Assembly: GCA_964036275.1 (NCBI GenBank)
Contig: CAXIWQ010000023.1
Span: forward strand, 1-64,000
DNA: 64,000 nucleotides
Origin: Litoditis marina
Taxonomy: Eukaryota > Nematoda > Chromadorea > Rhabditida > Rhabditidae
Direction of reading: 5' to 3'
Part shown: one piece after another, positions 1 to 8,929 of the stretch
Numbering within the stretch: the first letter of the stretch is position 1
How the letters are laid out: the number at the start of each line of letters is the position of its first letter
Made by a program: the position numbers and the translations under genes
The notes under the pieces: model-generated
Database searches by the model: none
What the model saw: the letters and a program-made list of their open reading frames with translations, nothing else
Told to the model about the DNA's origin: nothing

Positions 1-668
1 ACCATTAAGACTTGTGGTTTGCATGTGTTTTAGGTGCAAAATGTGTTAGACTTTATTTTTGAAGTGGAAATCACCTTCGAAAAGCCGTTTGCCATTAAAA
101 AATACGTGCTTTTTCATGAATGTGTCTAGTTTTTATCTTCAGTACCGCTTCAAAAAATCCCGGTCAAGTGAGTTCACTCTGAAAGAGTTTGAAATGCCTA
201 GAAACTCATTGTTGATTTGAATTCAAAAACAACATTCAAAAATGTGCCCAGAATTCGATGAGAGAAACACTCTAAAATTCAGTGAAATACACTTAACGGG
301 ATAACAACAGAAGACCTTGAAGCCAGGTATGAATAAAGTGTGAAACAACTCAGTTTATTGTACATCACTTTACGGGTTTTTTTGAATATGTATTGTGACT
401 GGTTACATATTTTCAGGAAAATCATCGAAATCGGCTCTAGATATCCAAGTACATGCCTATGAAGAATCTCTATGACCCTCTAATCTCTTTATACTCTCTT
501 GCTCTGCAAAATATCTCTCTAGCAGAAATTTTATGAAAAACCCACCACTAGGATTGAGTTCCGCATAATTACGAAGCGTAATGAAGACATACTGATCTTA
601 ACACGCCTAAAATTTAATAGTTTTCATAGAAAATACGCAAAACTTACCAACGCACATTTTCAATTTAC

Positions 669-718
669 AACACACAAACGTTCGGTAACGGAGCGGTCAC
701 AACAAGTGATCTCGTAGT
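669..718 (-). repeat. GGTCAC motif, copy 1
   Basis: Read on the minus strand this copy is ACGAGATCAC, TTGTT, GTGACCGCTCCG, then TTACCGAACG and a TGTGTTG end. It lies upstream of position 808, on the 3' side of the left zinc-finger frame. It is the most diverged of the long copies: CGCTCCG replaces CTCTCCG. Its mirror is at 7919-7968. Confidence 0.75.
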
Positions 719-807
719 GTCCGTTTTTCATTCATTCTCTTTTACTGCTCAAACTATCAATCACAGTTTTTTTCAATTGCCCAGAAAACAAGCCATATCT
801 AGAATAA

Positions 808-1254
808 TTATTTGGAATAGTATACATAAGTTACAAATTTGGTATCAAAATTAGTATTCTTCTCAGATGAAGTAGCATCAATTTCAGTTCTTTTTATTTT
901 GTCAGGAAGATCAACCAGCACGGTTACTTCTTTTCTTTCCGGTGAAGTAGCAATCGTTGGAGCATTGACATAGTTTTCCGTCTTCAAAATTTGAGTGTTC
1001 ACGATACTAGAGGAGTCAGCATGTATACGTTTGAGATAAGAAGGGTGGTTCTTAAAGCGAGTGATAAAGTCTTTGGGAGAGAGATCCAATGTAGGAACTT
1101 CTATTCCGGAATGATGTGTGTTTATGTGGGATAGTCTTTTCTGTTTGGATGAGAAAAACTTATCACATATGGTACAATAAGTAGAACAGAGACAATGCAT
1201 AACTGACCGCTCACAGCAGAATAGGATATTTAAATGATCAATCGACTCTGACAA
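808..1254 (-). CDS. C2H2 zinc-finger reading frame, left-arm copy
   Basis: Open for 148 codons. One classical C2H2 finger is visible: Cys27 and Cys30, twelve residues, then His43 and His47, with Phe34 and Leu41 in the hydrophobic positions. The remainder is polar and Lys/Ser/Thr-rich. The apparent start is TTG, which a eukaryotic gene would not normally use. The first in-frame ATG is residue 19, just before the finger, so this is either a short ATG-initiated protein or an exon of a spliced gene. It runs six codons past the right-arm copy because of one A/T difference at the stop. By family, a DNA- or RNA-binding role is possible, but the target is unknown. Two other cysteine clusters near residues 13-23 could join a second metal site, which is speculative. 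Confidence 0.4.
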   Translation of the reverse strand: MSESIDHLNILFCCERSVMHCLCSTYCTICDKFFSSKQKRLSHINTHHSGIEVPTLDLSPKDFITRFKNHPSYLKRIHADSSSIVNTQILKTENYVNAPTIATSPERKEVTVLVDLPDKIKRTEIDATSSEKNTNFDTKFVTYVYYSK

Positions 1255-1639
1255 GTTGTATTGATGTATTATTTAAACTGCGTTCAATTTCATCACATGA
1301 ACTCCGATGTAAGCACGAAACCATTCAAAACTGTATCATCTCATTTCAAAAACGTGCCAATGCATGCCTGAAAAACTCAAATTACAGAGTCAAAATGCAT
1401 TTACCTACAGCTATCCACTACTTTTAATGGGTCATAATACACTTTTATAGAGTAGAAACTCGCTATAATTGGTTTATGCCGCGCCTATTGTGGTCAATGC
1501 AATGTGTGAGGTAAAAATATTTCCTCCACGGAAGAGTGCTTCTCCGTACACATAATTTCGAATGTAAGTTTTGAATGAAATGACTTTGAAAGATGTATAA
1601 ATTAGTGTATATACAAAAAATCTCCACTCCGATATTCCT

Positions 1640-2175
1640 AATAATAGTACGAATCGCACATTTCTGAATGAATATCGTGCAAGTGTACGCTCTAAAAATT
1701 TACTTCCCAATAGTCAAAATTCACATTCCCAAAGCTATTGAGCACTTTCCCAAAGCTATCGAGCACTTTCTCAAAGCTATCGAACACTTTCAGAAGGCCA
1801 TAATACACTCTCATATCCCAAAAATTCATTATAATTCGTTCCTTTCCCCCCATATATGGGCATTTTTGATGTGGAATTCCGTGAATATAAAAGCGATAGT
1901 AGTTTCATATACCCATATTTCGCCATAATTCCTCCTTTTGGCCTACATACTTAGACAATTAGTATGTGGAAGGCCATTAAATACGGTTGAAAAGTCATAA
2001 TATATGCGTCGTAGACTGAAAATTTTCCTATAGATCATTTCGTTCACAACGTTTTGGGCATTTTTAATGCGTCAGGTATTGTTTTTTTTTTCAAAAGTGT
2101 TAGTAAAAACCTAGAATTTCACTGTATTTTTTCAAACAGTGTGTAGATACCGGGACGGAAAGCATATTCTAGGAA
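1640..2175. repeat. Diverged duplication module a (left arm)
   Basis: The blocks, in order, are: a stretch with AATATCGTGCAAGTG and the 21-bp repeats; a stretch with GGGCATTTTTGATGTG; a stretch with ATACGGTTGAAAAGTCAT (about 1981); and a stretch ending GGACGGAAAGCAT (about 2165). Each block has a diverged relative at 2275-2930. A third, weaker relative of the first block lies at about 1340-1460. The frames spanning it overlap on both strands and most lack ATG, so I read it as non-coding. Confidence 0.65.
1722..1797. repeat. 21-bp minisatellite, left arm, first
   Basis: Three and a half units of a 21-bp repeat with core CACTTTCCCAAAGCTATCGA. Because 21 is a multiple of 3 it translates as a repeated KAIEHF-type peptide, which explains the apparent 86-codon frame across it. 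Confidence 0.85.
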
Positions 2176-2274
2176 GAGAAATCTGTATCAAAAAAGCTAC
2201 TAGACTCCCACGATCTTCTGATCAGTCGCAGACTTGTCTGACAATCTACTTTATCACATAAACGCTCAGTAGAT

Positions 2275-2930
2275 AGGGCATTTTTGATGTGTAATTTCAT
2301 GAAGTATTTCTCAAAAAAAGTGATATTATTTCTTTGTACACCATTAATTCGCTGAAATTCGTTCTTTCGGCAGTCATATATGGGCACACTTGTATGTGTC
2401 AGGCCCTTGAATACGGTTGAAAAGTCATTATACACTGTCGTAATTCACTATAATTAATGTATTTTGCACCAGGTATAGGCATTTTCATTGTAGAATGCAC
2501 TCATTTTCCGAAAATATCAGTAAAAAAACCCTGGAATTTCATGTTTTCTTCCAAACCGTGTGTAATTACCGAGCCAGAAAGCATTTTTCTAGATTCTCCC
2601 TTTTCGAATAGTAGAGGTAGAAATTAGTCTAAATGTACACAAAAACTGTCCATCTCTACTCGGTCTTCCTAATATTATTACGAGTCGCGCATTTTTCAGT
2701 AAATATCGTGCAAATGCATGCCCTAAAAATGAAAATTTACTGCCCTGTAGGCAAAATGCACTTTCCCAAAGCTATTCAGCACTTTCCCAAAGCTATCGAG
2801 CACTTTCCCGAAAGCTCTCGAGCACTTTCAGAAGCCATAATTCATTCTCATATTCCATAAATCCGTCATAATTCGTGTCTCTCGCCCCATATAAGGACAT
2901 TTTCGATGTGTAAGTTCATAGTATTTCTCT
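2275..2930. repeat. Diverged duplication module b (left arm)
   Basis: Second set of the same blocks in rotated order: ATACGGTTGAAAAGTCAT at about 2411, GAGCCAGAAAGCAT at about 2570, AATATCGTGCAAATG at about 2702 with the second minisatellite, then GACATTTTCGATGTG at about 2888. Point differences from module a are frequent, so this duplication predates the palindrome. Confidence 0.65.
2759..2834. repeat. 21-bp minisatellite, left arm, second
   Basis: A second array of the same 21-bp unit with different point changes. The third unit is 22 bases long. It sits in the second copy of a larger diverged duplication. Confidence 0.85.
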
Positions 2931-3277
2931 AGTGTCATCGCCAAAACTTAGGTAAGTCTTTTTTCAAGAAACACAGCAACAGAAAACCTTGTGATACATC
3001 TACTCGAAAGTAATTTTTGATGACAACGGCTTCGAAAACTCGAAAAAACAAGAAACTTATAAGCTGATCACCCATCTAAGAATCAGAAAATCTCAGTTAA
3101 AAATACAAAACTACATTTCAATGAGAACTACCCCGTCTTGAACTGTTTTGAAAATACGGAAAATTCTGGAATTTCAAGTCTTCATTCTAAAAACTAGGTG
3201 ATAATTTTTAATATAGACAACGAGAATTGCAATTTAAAAACACAATACTATACTTAATTAATACAAACGTTACTTCC

Positions 3278-3323
3278 AACATCAAATTACCGGAGTGGAG
3301 AGGTCACAACAGGTGATCTCGTA
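3278..3323 (-). repeat. GGTCAC motif, copy 2
   Basis: On the plus strand this reads GGAGAGGTCACAACAGGTGA. This copy contains two AGGTCA-like half-sites in direct orientation, four bases apart. The outer side (CAACATCAAATTACCGG) faces left. Together with copy 3 it bounds an 857-bp segment with inverted ends. Confidence 0.75.
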
Positions 3324-4083
3324 ATATAGGGTTCTTTGACAGAGATGTATGTCTCTCCGGTATAGCTCTAACGGATTGATAAAAAGGGAACTATTTCATT
3401 TGCATTCAAAAACTAGCATCTCTTTATTATTTCAGGGATACCCCAAAATTAATTGGCTATTTAGTTCCATATCTTTTTCATGAACTAGAATCTCATTTCC
3501 GTATAATTGAGAATTCCTCCGCTATTTTATAGACTGTTTTAGTCTTTCTAGGTGTGAAAATTCTCCACGACACACGTTCAAGTCGTTTTTTGTAGAACGT
3601 GCTCTCTCTAAAGTATCATACAGTTATTCTTTTACCAAAGAAGTCATATAATCGAGCAACGGAAAAATGAATTCACTTGGTTTTATGTAGAGCAATTTTT
3701 CTCTAAAATATCATATTTCACTTACTCCTTCACCAAAGAATCCATGAAATTAAGCAACGGAGATGAAAAACATTTTCCTAGTGTAACCAATACTGAAATA
3801 TTTCAAGCCTTAAATTTCTAGAAAGTACATGGAAATACAATACAACTACAAAGAAAATGCACTTTCTAAAAGCCAAAATGTACTACCATTTACTAGAAAT
3901 CAACCATTACACTTCGATTTTTATACCGAATTAATTGAGATCACTCCTGAAAAATTACTTATTCCACATTGGCATATCTCTCGCGCTCTACTATATTGTA
4001 GTCCAGTTTTGAACTAAGATGTCTGCTCTATCCTTTTTCTGTGTTTATGTGTTTAGACTTTAATGTATTGAAAGGAAACGTAC

Positions 4084-4134
4084 ACTCGAGGGCACTAGAC
4101 GTGACCTCTCCGTTTCCGAATGGTTTGGTGTTGA
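4084..4134 (+). repeat. GGTCAC motif, copy 3
   Basis: Plus-strand copy with GGGCACTAGACGTGACC, then CTCTCCGTTTCCGAATGG and TTTGGTGTTGA. It is closest to copy 7 beside the polymerase fragment, sharing the CCGAATGGTTT and GTGTTGA blocks. It is inverted relative to copy 2. Confidence 0.8.
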
Positions 4135-4198
4135 CAATGGGATGTGTTATTGACTCTTAATACAACTAATTTTTTTAATACCTTCCATCTTTTTCATA

Positions 4199-4254
4199 AT
4201 TTTTCTCCCTTTCTTTGATTTACTTCGTATCATTTTTCTCCCTTTCTTTGATTT
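4199..4254. repeat. 32-bp tandem repeat at inner edge of left arm
   Basis: A pyrimidine-rich unit containing TTTTCTCCCTTTCTTTGATT occurs twice in tandem, at about 4201-4222 and 4233-4254, with ACTTCGTATCA between the copies. It marks the inner end of the left palindrome arm. Confidence 0.85.
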
Positions 4255-4383
4255 GTTCTCCTTGCATTAACCTTTTTCGAATCTTTTTCTCAATCAGAAA
4301 CTACAGTTTCTTCCTTTCTTTATATTCCTTTCTTTCTTGAAGTTTGCAAAAGAGTTATAGTGAAATTGGAGAAAATACGAAGT
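4255..4383. other. Palindrome spacer (129 bp)
   Basis: This non-repeated centre separates the two arms. It is AT-rich with pyrimidine-rich runs on the plus strand and has no credible reading frame. Its right end (about 4377-4383) continues the 32-bp tandem repeat of the right arm for a few bases, while the left end does not. The inversion breakpoint therefore sits inside that short repeat. Confidence 0.85.
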
Positions 4384-4439
4384 AAATCAAAGAAAGGGAG
4401 AAAAATGATACGAAGTAAATCAAAGAAAGGGAGAAAAAT
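4377..4439. repeat. 32-bp tandem repeat at inner edge of right arm
   Basis: Mirror of 4199-4254: two purine-rich copies containing AAATCAAAGAAAGGGAGAAA. An extra TACGAAGT at the start of the first copy extends into the spacer, so this side has slightly more of the repeat than the left side. Confidence 0.85.
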
Positions 4440-4501
4440 TATGAAAAAGATGGAAGGTATTAAAAAAATTAGTTGTATTAAGAGTCAATAACACATCCCA
4501 T

Positions 4502-4555
4502 TGTCAACACCAAACCATTCGGAAACGGAGAGGTCACGTCTAGTGCCCTCGAGTG
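4502..4555 (-). repeat. GGTCAC motif, copy 4
   Basis: Mirror of copy 3 in the right palindrome arm, identical to it in the bases I compared. Confidence 0.8.
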
Positions 4556-5316
4556 TACGTTTCCTTTCAATACATTAAAGTCTAAACACATAAACACAGA
4601 AAAAGGATAGAGCAGACATCTTAGTTCAAAACTGGACTACAATATAGTAGAGCGCGAGAGATATGCCAATGTGGAATAAGTAATTTTTCAGGAGTGATCT
4701 CAATTAATTCGGTATAAAAATCGAAGTGTAATGGTTGATTTCTAGTAAATGGTAGTACATTTTGGCTTTCAGAAAGTGCATTTTCTTTGTAGTTGTATTA
4801 TATTTCCATGTACTTTCTAGAAATTTAAGGCTTGAAATATTTCAGTATTGGTTACACTAGGAAAATGTTTTTCATCTCCGTTGCTTAATTTCATGGATTC
4901 TTTGGTGAAGGAGTAAGTGAAATATGATATTTTAGAGAAAAATTGCTCTACATAAAACCAAGTGAATTCATTTTTCCGTTGCTCGATTATATGACTTCTT
5001 TGGTAAAAGAATAACTGTATGATACTTTAGAGAGAGCACGTTCTACAAAAAACGACTTGAACGTGTGTCGTGGAGAATTTTCACACCTAGAAAGACTAAA
5101 ACAGTCTATAAAATAGCGGAGGAATTCTCAATTATACGGAAATGAGATTCTAGTTCATGAAAAAGATATGGAACTAAATAGCCAATTAGTTTTGGGGTAT
5201 CCCTGAAATAATAAAGAAATGCTAGTTTTTGAATGCAAATGAAATAGTTCCCTTTTTAATATCAATCCGTTAGAGCTATACCGGAGAGACATACATCTCT
5301 GTCAAAGAACCCTATA

Positions 5317-5364
5317 TTACGAGATCACCTGTTGTGACCTCTCCACTCCGGTAATTTGATGTTG
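5317..5364 (+). repeat. GGTCAC motif, copy 5
   Basis: Mirror of copy 2. It reads GAGATCACCTGTTGTGACCT and is followed by CTCCACTCCGGTAATTTGAT. Confidence 0.75.
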
Positions 5365-5706
5365 GAAGTAACGTTTGTATTAATTAAGTATAGTATTGTG
5401 TTTTTAAATTGCAATTCTCGTTGTCTATATTAAAAATTATCACCTAGTTTTTAGAATGAAGACTTGAAATTCCAGAATTTTCCGTATTTTCAAAACAGTT
5501 CAAGACGGGGTAGTTCTCATTGAAATGTAGTTTTGTATTTTTAACTGAGATTTTCTGATTTTTAGATGGGTGATCAGCTTATAAGTTTCTTGTTTTTTCG
5601 AGTTTTCGAAGCCGTTGTCATCAAAAATTACTTTCGAGTAGATCTATCACAAGGTTTTCTGTTGCTGTGTTTCTTGAAAAAAGACTTACCTAAGTTTTGG
5701 CGATGA

Positions 5707-6362
5707 CACTAGAGAAATACTATGAACTTACACATCGAAAATGTCCATATATGGGGCGAGAGAAACGAATTATGACGGATTTATGGAATATGAGAATGAA
5801 TTATGGCTTCTGAAAGTGCTCGAGAGCTTTTGGAAAAGTGCTCGAGAGCTTTGGGAAAGTGCTGAATAGCTTTGGGAAAGTGCATTTTGCCTACAGGGCA
5901 GTAAATTTTCATTTTTAGGGCATGAATTTGCACGATATTTACTGAAAAATGCGCGACTCGTAATAATATTAGGAAGACCGAGTAGAGATGGACAGTTTTT
6001 GTGTACATTTAGACTAATTTCTACCTCTACTATTCGAAAAGGGAGAATCTAGAAAAATGCTTTCTGGCTCGGTAATTACACACGGTTTGGAAGAAAACAT
6101 GAAATTACAGGGTTTTTACTGATATTTTCGGAAAATGAGTGCATTCTACAATGAAAATGCCTATACCTGGTGCAAAATACATTAATTAGTGAATTACGAC
6201 AGTGTATAATGACTTTTCAACCGTATTCAAGGGCCTGAAACATACAAGTGTGCCCATATATGACTGCCGAAAGGACGAATTTCAGCGAATTAATGGTGTA
6301 CAAAGAAATAATATCACTTTTTTTGAGAAATACTTCATGAAATTACACATCAAAAATGCCCT
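5707..6362. repeat. Diverged duplication module b (right arm mirror)
   Basis: Inverted copy of 2275-2930. It differs from the left-arm copy far less than it differs from module a, so the order of events was module duplication first and palindrome second. Confidence 0.65.
5809..5883. repeat. 21-bp minisatellite, right arm, mirror of 2759-2834
   Basis: Inverted copy of the second minisatellite. One unit reads AGCTTTTGGAAAAGTG where the left arm's mirror has AGCTTTCGGGAAAGTG. Confidence 0.85.
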
Positions 6363-6461
6363 ATCTACTGAGCGTTTATGTGATAAAGTAGATTGTCAGA
6401 CAAATCTGCGACTGATCAGAAGATCGTGGGAGTCTAGTAGCTTTTTTGATACAGATTTCTC

Positions 6462-6997
6462 TTCCTAGAATATGCTTTCCGTCCCGGTATCTACACACTG
6501 TTTGAAAAAATACAGTGAAATTCTAGGTTTTTACTAACACTTTAAAAAACAAACCAATACCTGACGCATTAAAAATGCCCAAAACGTTGTGAACGAAATG
6601 ATCTATAGGAAAATTTTCAGTCTACGACGCATATATTATGACTTTTCAACCGTATTTAATGGCCTTACACATACAAATTGCCTAAGTATGTAGGCCAAAA
6701 GGAGGAATTATGGCGAAATATGGGTATATGAAACTACTATCGCTTTTATATTCACGGAATTCCACATCAAAAATGCCCATATATGGGGGGAAAGGAACGA
6801 ATTATAATGAATTTTTGGGATATGAGAGTGTATTATGGCCTTCTGAAAGTGTTCGATAGCTTTGAGAAAGTGCTCGATAGCTTTGGGAAAGTGCTCAATA
6901 GCTTTGGGAATGTGAATTTTGACTATTGGGAAGTAAATTTTTAGAGCGTACACTTGCACGATATTCATTCAGAAATGTGCGATTCGTACTATTATTA
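6462..6997. repeat. Diverged duplication module a (right arm mirror)
   Basis: Inverted copy of 1640-2175. A homopolymer-rich patch around 6540-6560 differs from the left arm. Confidence 0.65.
6841..6916. repeat. 21-bp minisatellite, right arm, mirror of 1722-1797
   Basis: Inverted copy of the first minisatellite, apparently unchanged. Confidence 0.85.
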
Positions 6998-7381
6998 GGA
7001 ATATCGGAGTGGAGATTTTTTGTATATACACTAATTTATACATCTTTCAAAGTCATTTCATTCAAAACTTACATTCGAAATTATGTGTACGGAGAAGCAC
7101 TCTTCCGTGGAGGAAATATTTTTACCTCACACATTGCATTGACCACAATAGGCGCGGCATAAACCAATTATAGCGAGTTTCTACTCTATAAAAGTGTATT
7201 ATGACCCATTAAAAGTAGTGGATAGCTGTAGGAAAATGCATTTTGACTCTGTAATTTGAGTTTTTCAGGCATGCATTGGCACGTTTTTGAAATGAGATGA
7301 TACAGTTTCGAATGGTTTCGTGCTTACATCGGAGTTCATGTGATGAAATTGAACGCAGTTTAAATAATACATCAATACAAC

Positions 7382-7810
7382 TTGTCAGAGTCGATTGATC
7401 ATTTAAATATCCTATTCTGTTGTGAGCGGTCAGTTATGCATTGTCTCTGTTCTACTTATTGTACCATATGTGACAAGTTTTTCTCATCCAAACAGAAAAG
7501 ACTATCCCACATAAACACACATCATTCCGGAATAGAAGTTCCTACATTGGATCTCTCTCCCAAAGACTTTATCACTCGCTTTAAGAACCACCCTTCTTAT
7601 CTCAAACGTATACATGCTGACTCCTCTAGTATCGTGAACACTCAAATTTTGAAGACGGAAAACTATGTCAATGCTCCAACGATTGCTACTTCACCGGAAA
7701 GAAAAGAAGTAACCGTGCTGGTTGATCTTCCTGACAAAATAAAAAGAACTGAAATTGATGCTACTTCATCTGAGAAGAATACTAATTTTGATACCAAATT
7801 TGTAACTTAA
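7382..7810 (+). CDS. C2H2 zinc-finger reading frame, right-arm copy
   Basis: 142-codon mirror copy of the left-arm frame. The protein is identical up to the stop TAA, which replaces a sense codon in the left arm. The first real ATG is at 7436. An in-frame TAA at 7361-7363 limits any extension upstream. A nematode-like splice acceptor (TTTTTCAG) lies at 7261-7268, but the frame entered there stops quickly, so it does not explain the exon. A motif copy lies about 110 bases downstream, at 7919-7968. Two identical zinc-finger frames facing away from the palindrome centre suggest either constraint or very recent duplication, and the sequence cannot tell these apart. Confidence 0.4.
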   Translation: MSESIDHLNILFCCERSVMHCLCSTYCTICDKFFSSKQKRLSHINTHHSGIEVPTLDLSPKDFITRFKNHPSYLKRIHADSSSIVNTQILKTENYVNAPTIATSPERKEVTVLVDLPDKIKRTEIDATSSEKNTNFDTKFVT

Positions 7811-7918
7811 GTATACTATTCCAAATAAATATTCTAGATATGGCTTGTTTTCTGGGCAATTGAAAAAAACTGTGATTGATCGTTTGAGCAGTAAAAGAGA
7901 ATGAATGAAAAACGGACA

Positions 7919-7968
7919 CTACGAGATCACTTGTTGTGACCGCTCCGTTACCGAACGTTTGTGTGTTG
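7919..7968 (+). repeat. GGTCAC motif, copy 6
   Basis: Mirror of copy 1. It lies about 110 bases beyond the stop of the right-arm zinc-finger frame and on the same strand. Confidence 0.75.
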
Positions 7969-8657
7969 TAAATTGAAGTTAAGCGTTGGTAAGTTTTGCG
8001 TATTTTCTATGAAAACTATTAAATTTTAGGCGTGTTAAGATCAGTATGTCTTCATTACGCTTCGTAATTATGGGGAACTCAATCCTAGTGGTGGGTTTTT
8101 CATAAAATTTCTGCTAGAGAGATATTTTGCAGAGCAAGAGAGTATAAAGAGATTAGAGGGTCATAGAGATTCTTCATAGGCATGTACTTGGATATCTAGA
8201 GCCGATTTCGATGATTTTCCTGAAAATATGTAACCAGTCACAATACATATTCAAAAAAACCCGTAAAGTGATGTACAATAAACTGAGTTGTTTCACACTT
8301 TGTTCATACCTGGCTTCAAGGTCTTCTGTTGTTATCCCGTTAAGTGTATTTTACTGAATTTTAGAGTGTTTCTCTCATCGAATTCTGGGCACATTTTTGA
8401 ATGTTGTTTTTGAATTCAAATCAACAATGAGTTTCTAGGCATTTCAAACTCTTTCAGAGTGAACTCACTTGACCGGGATTTTTGAAGCGGTACTGAAGAT
8501 AAAAACTAGTATTTTTTAATGGCAAACGGCTTTTCGAAGGTGATTTCCACTTCAAAAATAAAGTCTAACACATTTTGCACCTAAAACACATGCAAACCAA
8601 AAGTCTTCATGGTATCTGCTTCGCTTTCACAAGCTCTATGATGCAAAAGTCGCAAAA

Positions 8658-8684
8658 GAATGTTTCTTAATGAATGTTTCTTAA
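8658..8684. repeat. 14-bp tandem duplication
   Basis: GAATGTTTCTTAA occurs at 8658-8670 and again at 8672-8684. The second copy lies inside the start of the 89-codon frame. Confidence 0.85.
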
Positions 8685-8929
8685 GCCGTGTAACTTTCAC
8701 CCGTACAACGAAAAGAGGTCGTGGCAGTTTCCCCAATGTCCAAAGTGAAGTGGTATTAAAAATGTGCAGCGATACCTGGATGACCATAAAGAAAAACATA
8801 ATTTTGGAACACTATGAAGTGGATAAAAGTTCTCGAAATATTGAACACGTAGGAGCTCATGCAATAGCACAAGTGGTTTCTTTCTTGGCCGACGACACTA
8901 GATGCGTCGCGTTCCGGTGTGCTTTGTGA
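8660..8929 (+). CDS. Hypothetical protein, 89 aa
   Basis: Starts with a true ATG and ends in TGA, with an in-frame TGA at 8639-8641 just upstream. Codon texture is mixed and coding-like (GCC GAC GAC, CGC, GTC), unlike the AT-rich palindrome next door. The first residues come from the 14-bp tandem duplication, so the real start could be the next Met (residue 36) or the frame could be an exon. I recognise no domain, signal peptide or membrane segment. It begins 47 bases beyond the last confirmed base of the palindrome arm and converges with the minus-strand polymerase fragment. It could be a remnant of the same mobile element. Confidence 0.3.
   Translation: MFLNECFLSRVTFTRTTKRGRGSFPNVQSEVVLKMCSDTWMTIKKNIILEHYEVDKSSRNIEHVGAHAIAQVVSFLADDTRCVAFRCAL

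Larger units (their letters stand above)
1..4254. repeat. Left arm of giant palindrome (cut by window edge)
   Basis: The reverse complement of this arm reappears at 4384-8613, with base x matching about 8637 minus x. In the stretches I compared by eye, differences are about one per 100 bases plus small indels. Examples are a roughly 20-bp block near 105-130 that is missing from the right arm and a 3-bp indel near 3380. The first bases of the window still pair with 8609-8613, so the true outer end lies to the left. The arm holds a zinc-finger frame (808-1254), three motif copies, two 21-bp minisatellites and diverged internal duplications. In 1-668, 719-807 and 1255-1340 I see nothing beyond AT-rich non-coding sequence. 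The same is true of most of 2935-3277 and 3324-4080. Confidence 0.95.
4384..8613. repeat. Right arm of giant palindrome
   Basis: Inverted copy of 1-4254. It is complete to at least 8613, where it pairs with the first base of the window. Whether the arm continues past 8613 cannot be tested here. The zinc-finger frame, the motif copies and the minisatellites recur in mirror order. A few substitutions distinguish the copies: the zinc-finger frame stops six codons earlier, and the mirror of 3829-4017 has a stop at its fourth codon. In 4620-5316 and 5365-5705 I see no gene, only the mirror of non-coding left-arm sequence. Confidence 0.95.

Noticed and set aside
1474..1710. 78-codon minus-strand frame, identical in both arms (also 6926-7162)
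   Set aside because: Starts at TTG, overlaps another frame on the opposite strand and lies in duplicated non-coding blocks. Identity between arms is expected from the palindrome.
1668..1928. 86-codon plus-strand frame with repeated KAIEHF peptides (mirror 6708-6968)
   Set aside because: The repeats are the 21-bp minisatellite read in frame, with no other sign of coding.
2169..2435. 88-codon frame (mirror 6202-6468)
   Set aside because: The start is GTG, with no domain, and it spans two blocks of the diverged duplication.
2633..2860. 75-codon frame (mirror 5781-6008)
   Set aside because: It runs through the second 21-bp minisatellite and parallels the frame at 1668. It is an artefact of the repeat period.
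3829..4017. 62-codon ATG frame in the left arm
   Set aside because: The right-arm copy has a stop at the fourth codon and no domain is seen. Kept only as evidence of arm differences.
8581..8799. 72-codon minus-strand frame at the palindrome edge
   Set aside because: It is antisense to the 89-codon frame and crosses the arm boundary, with no recognisable content.
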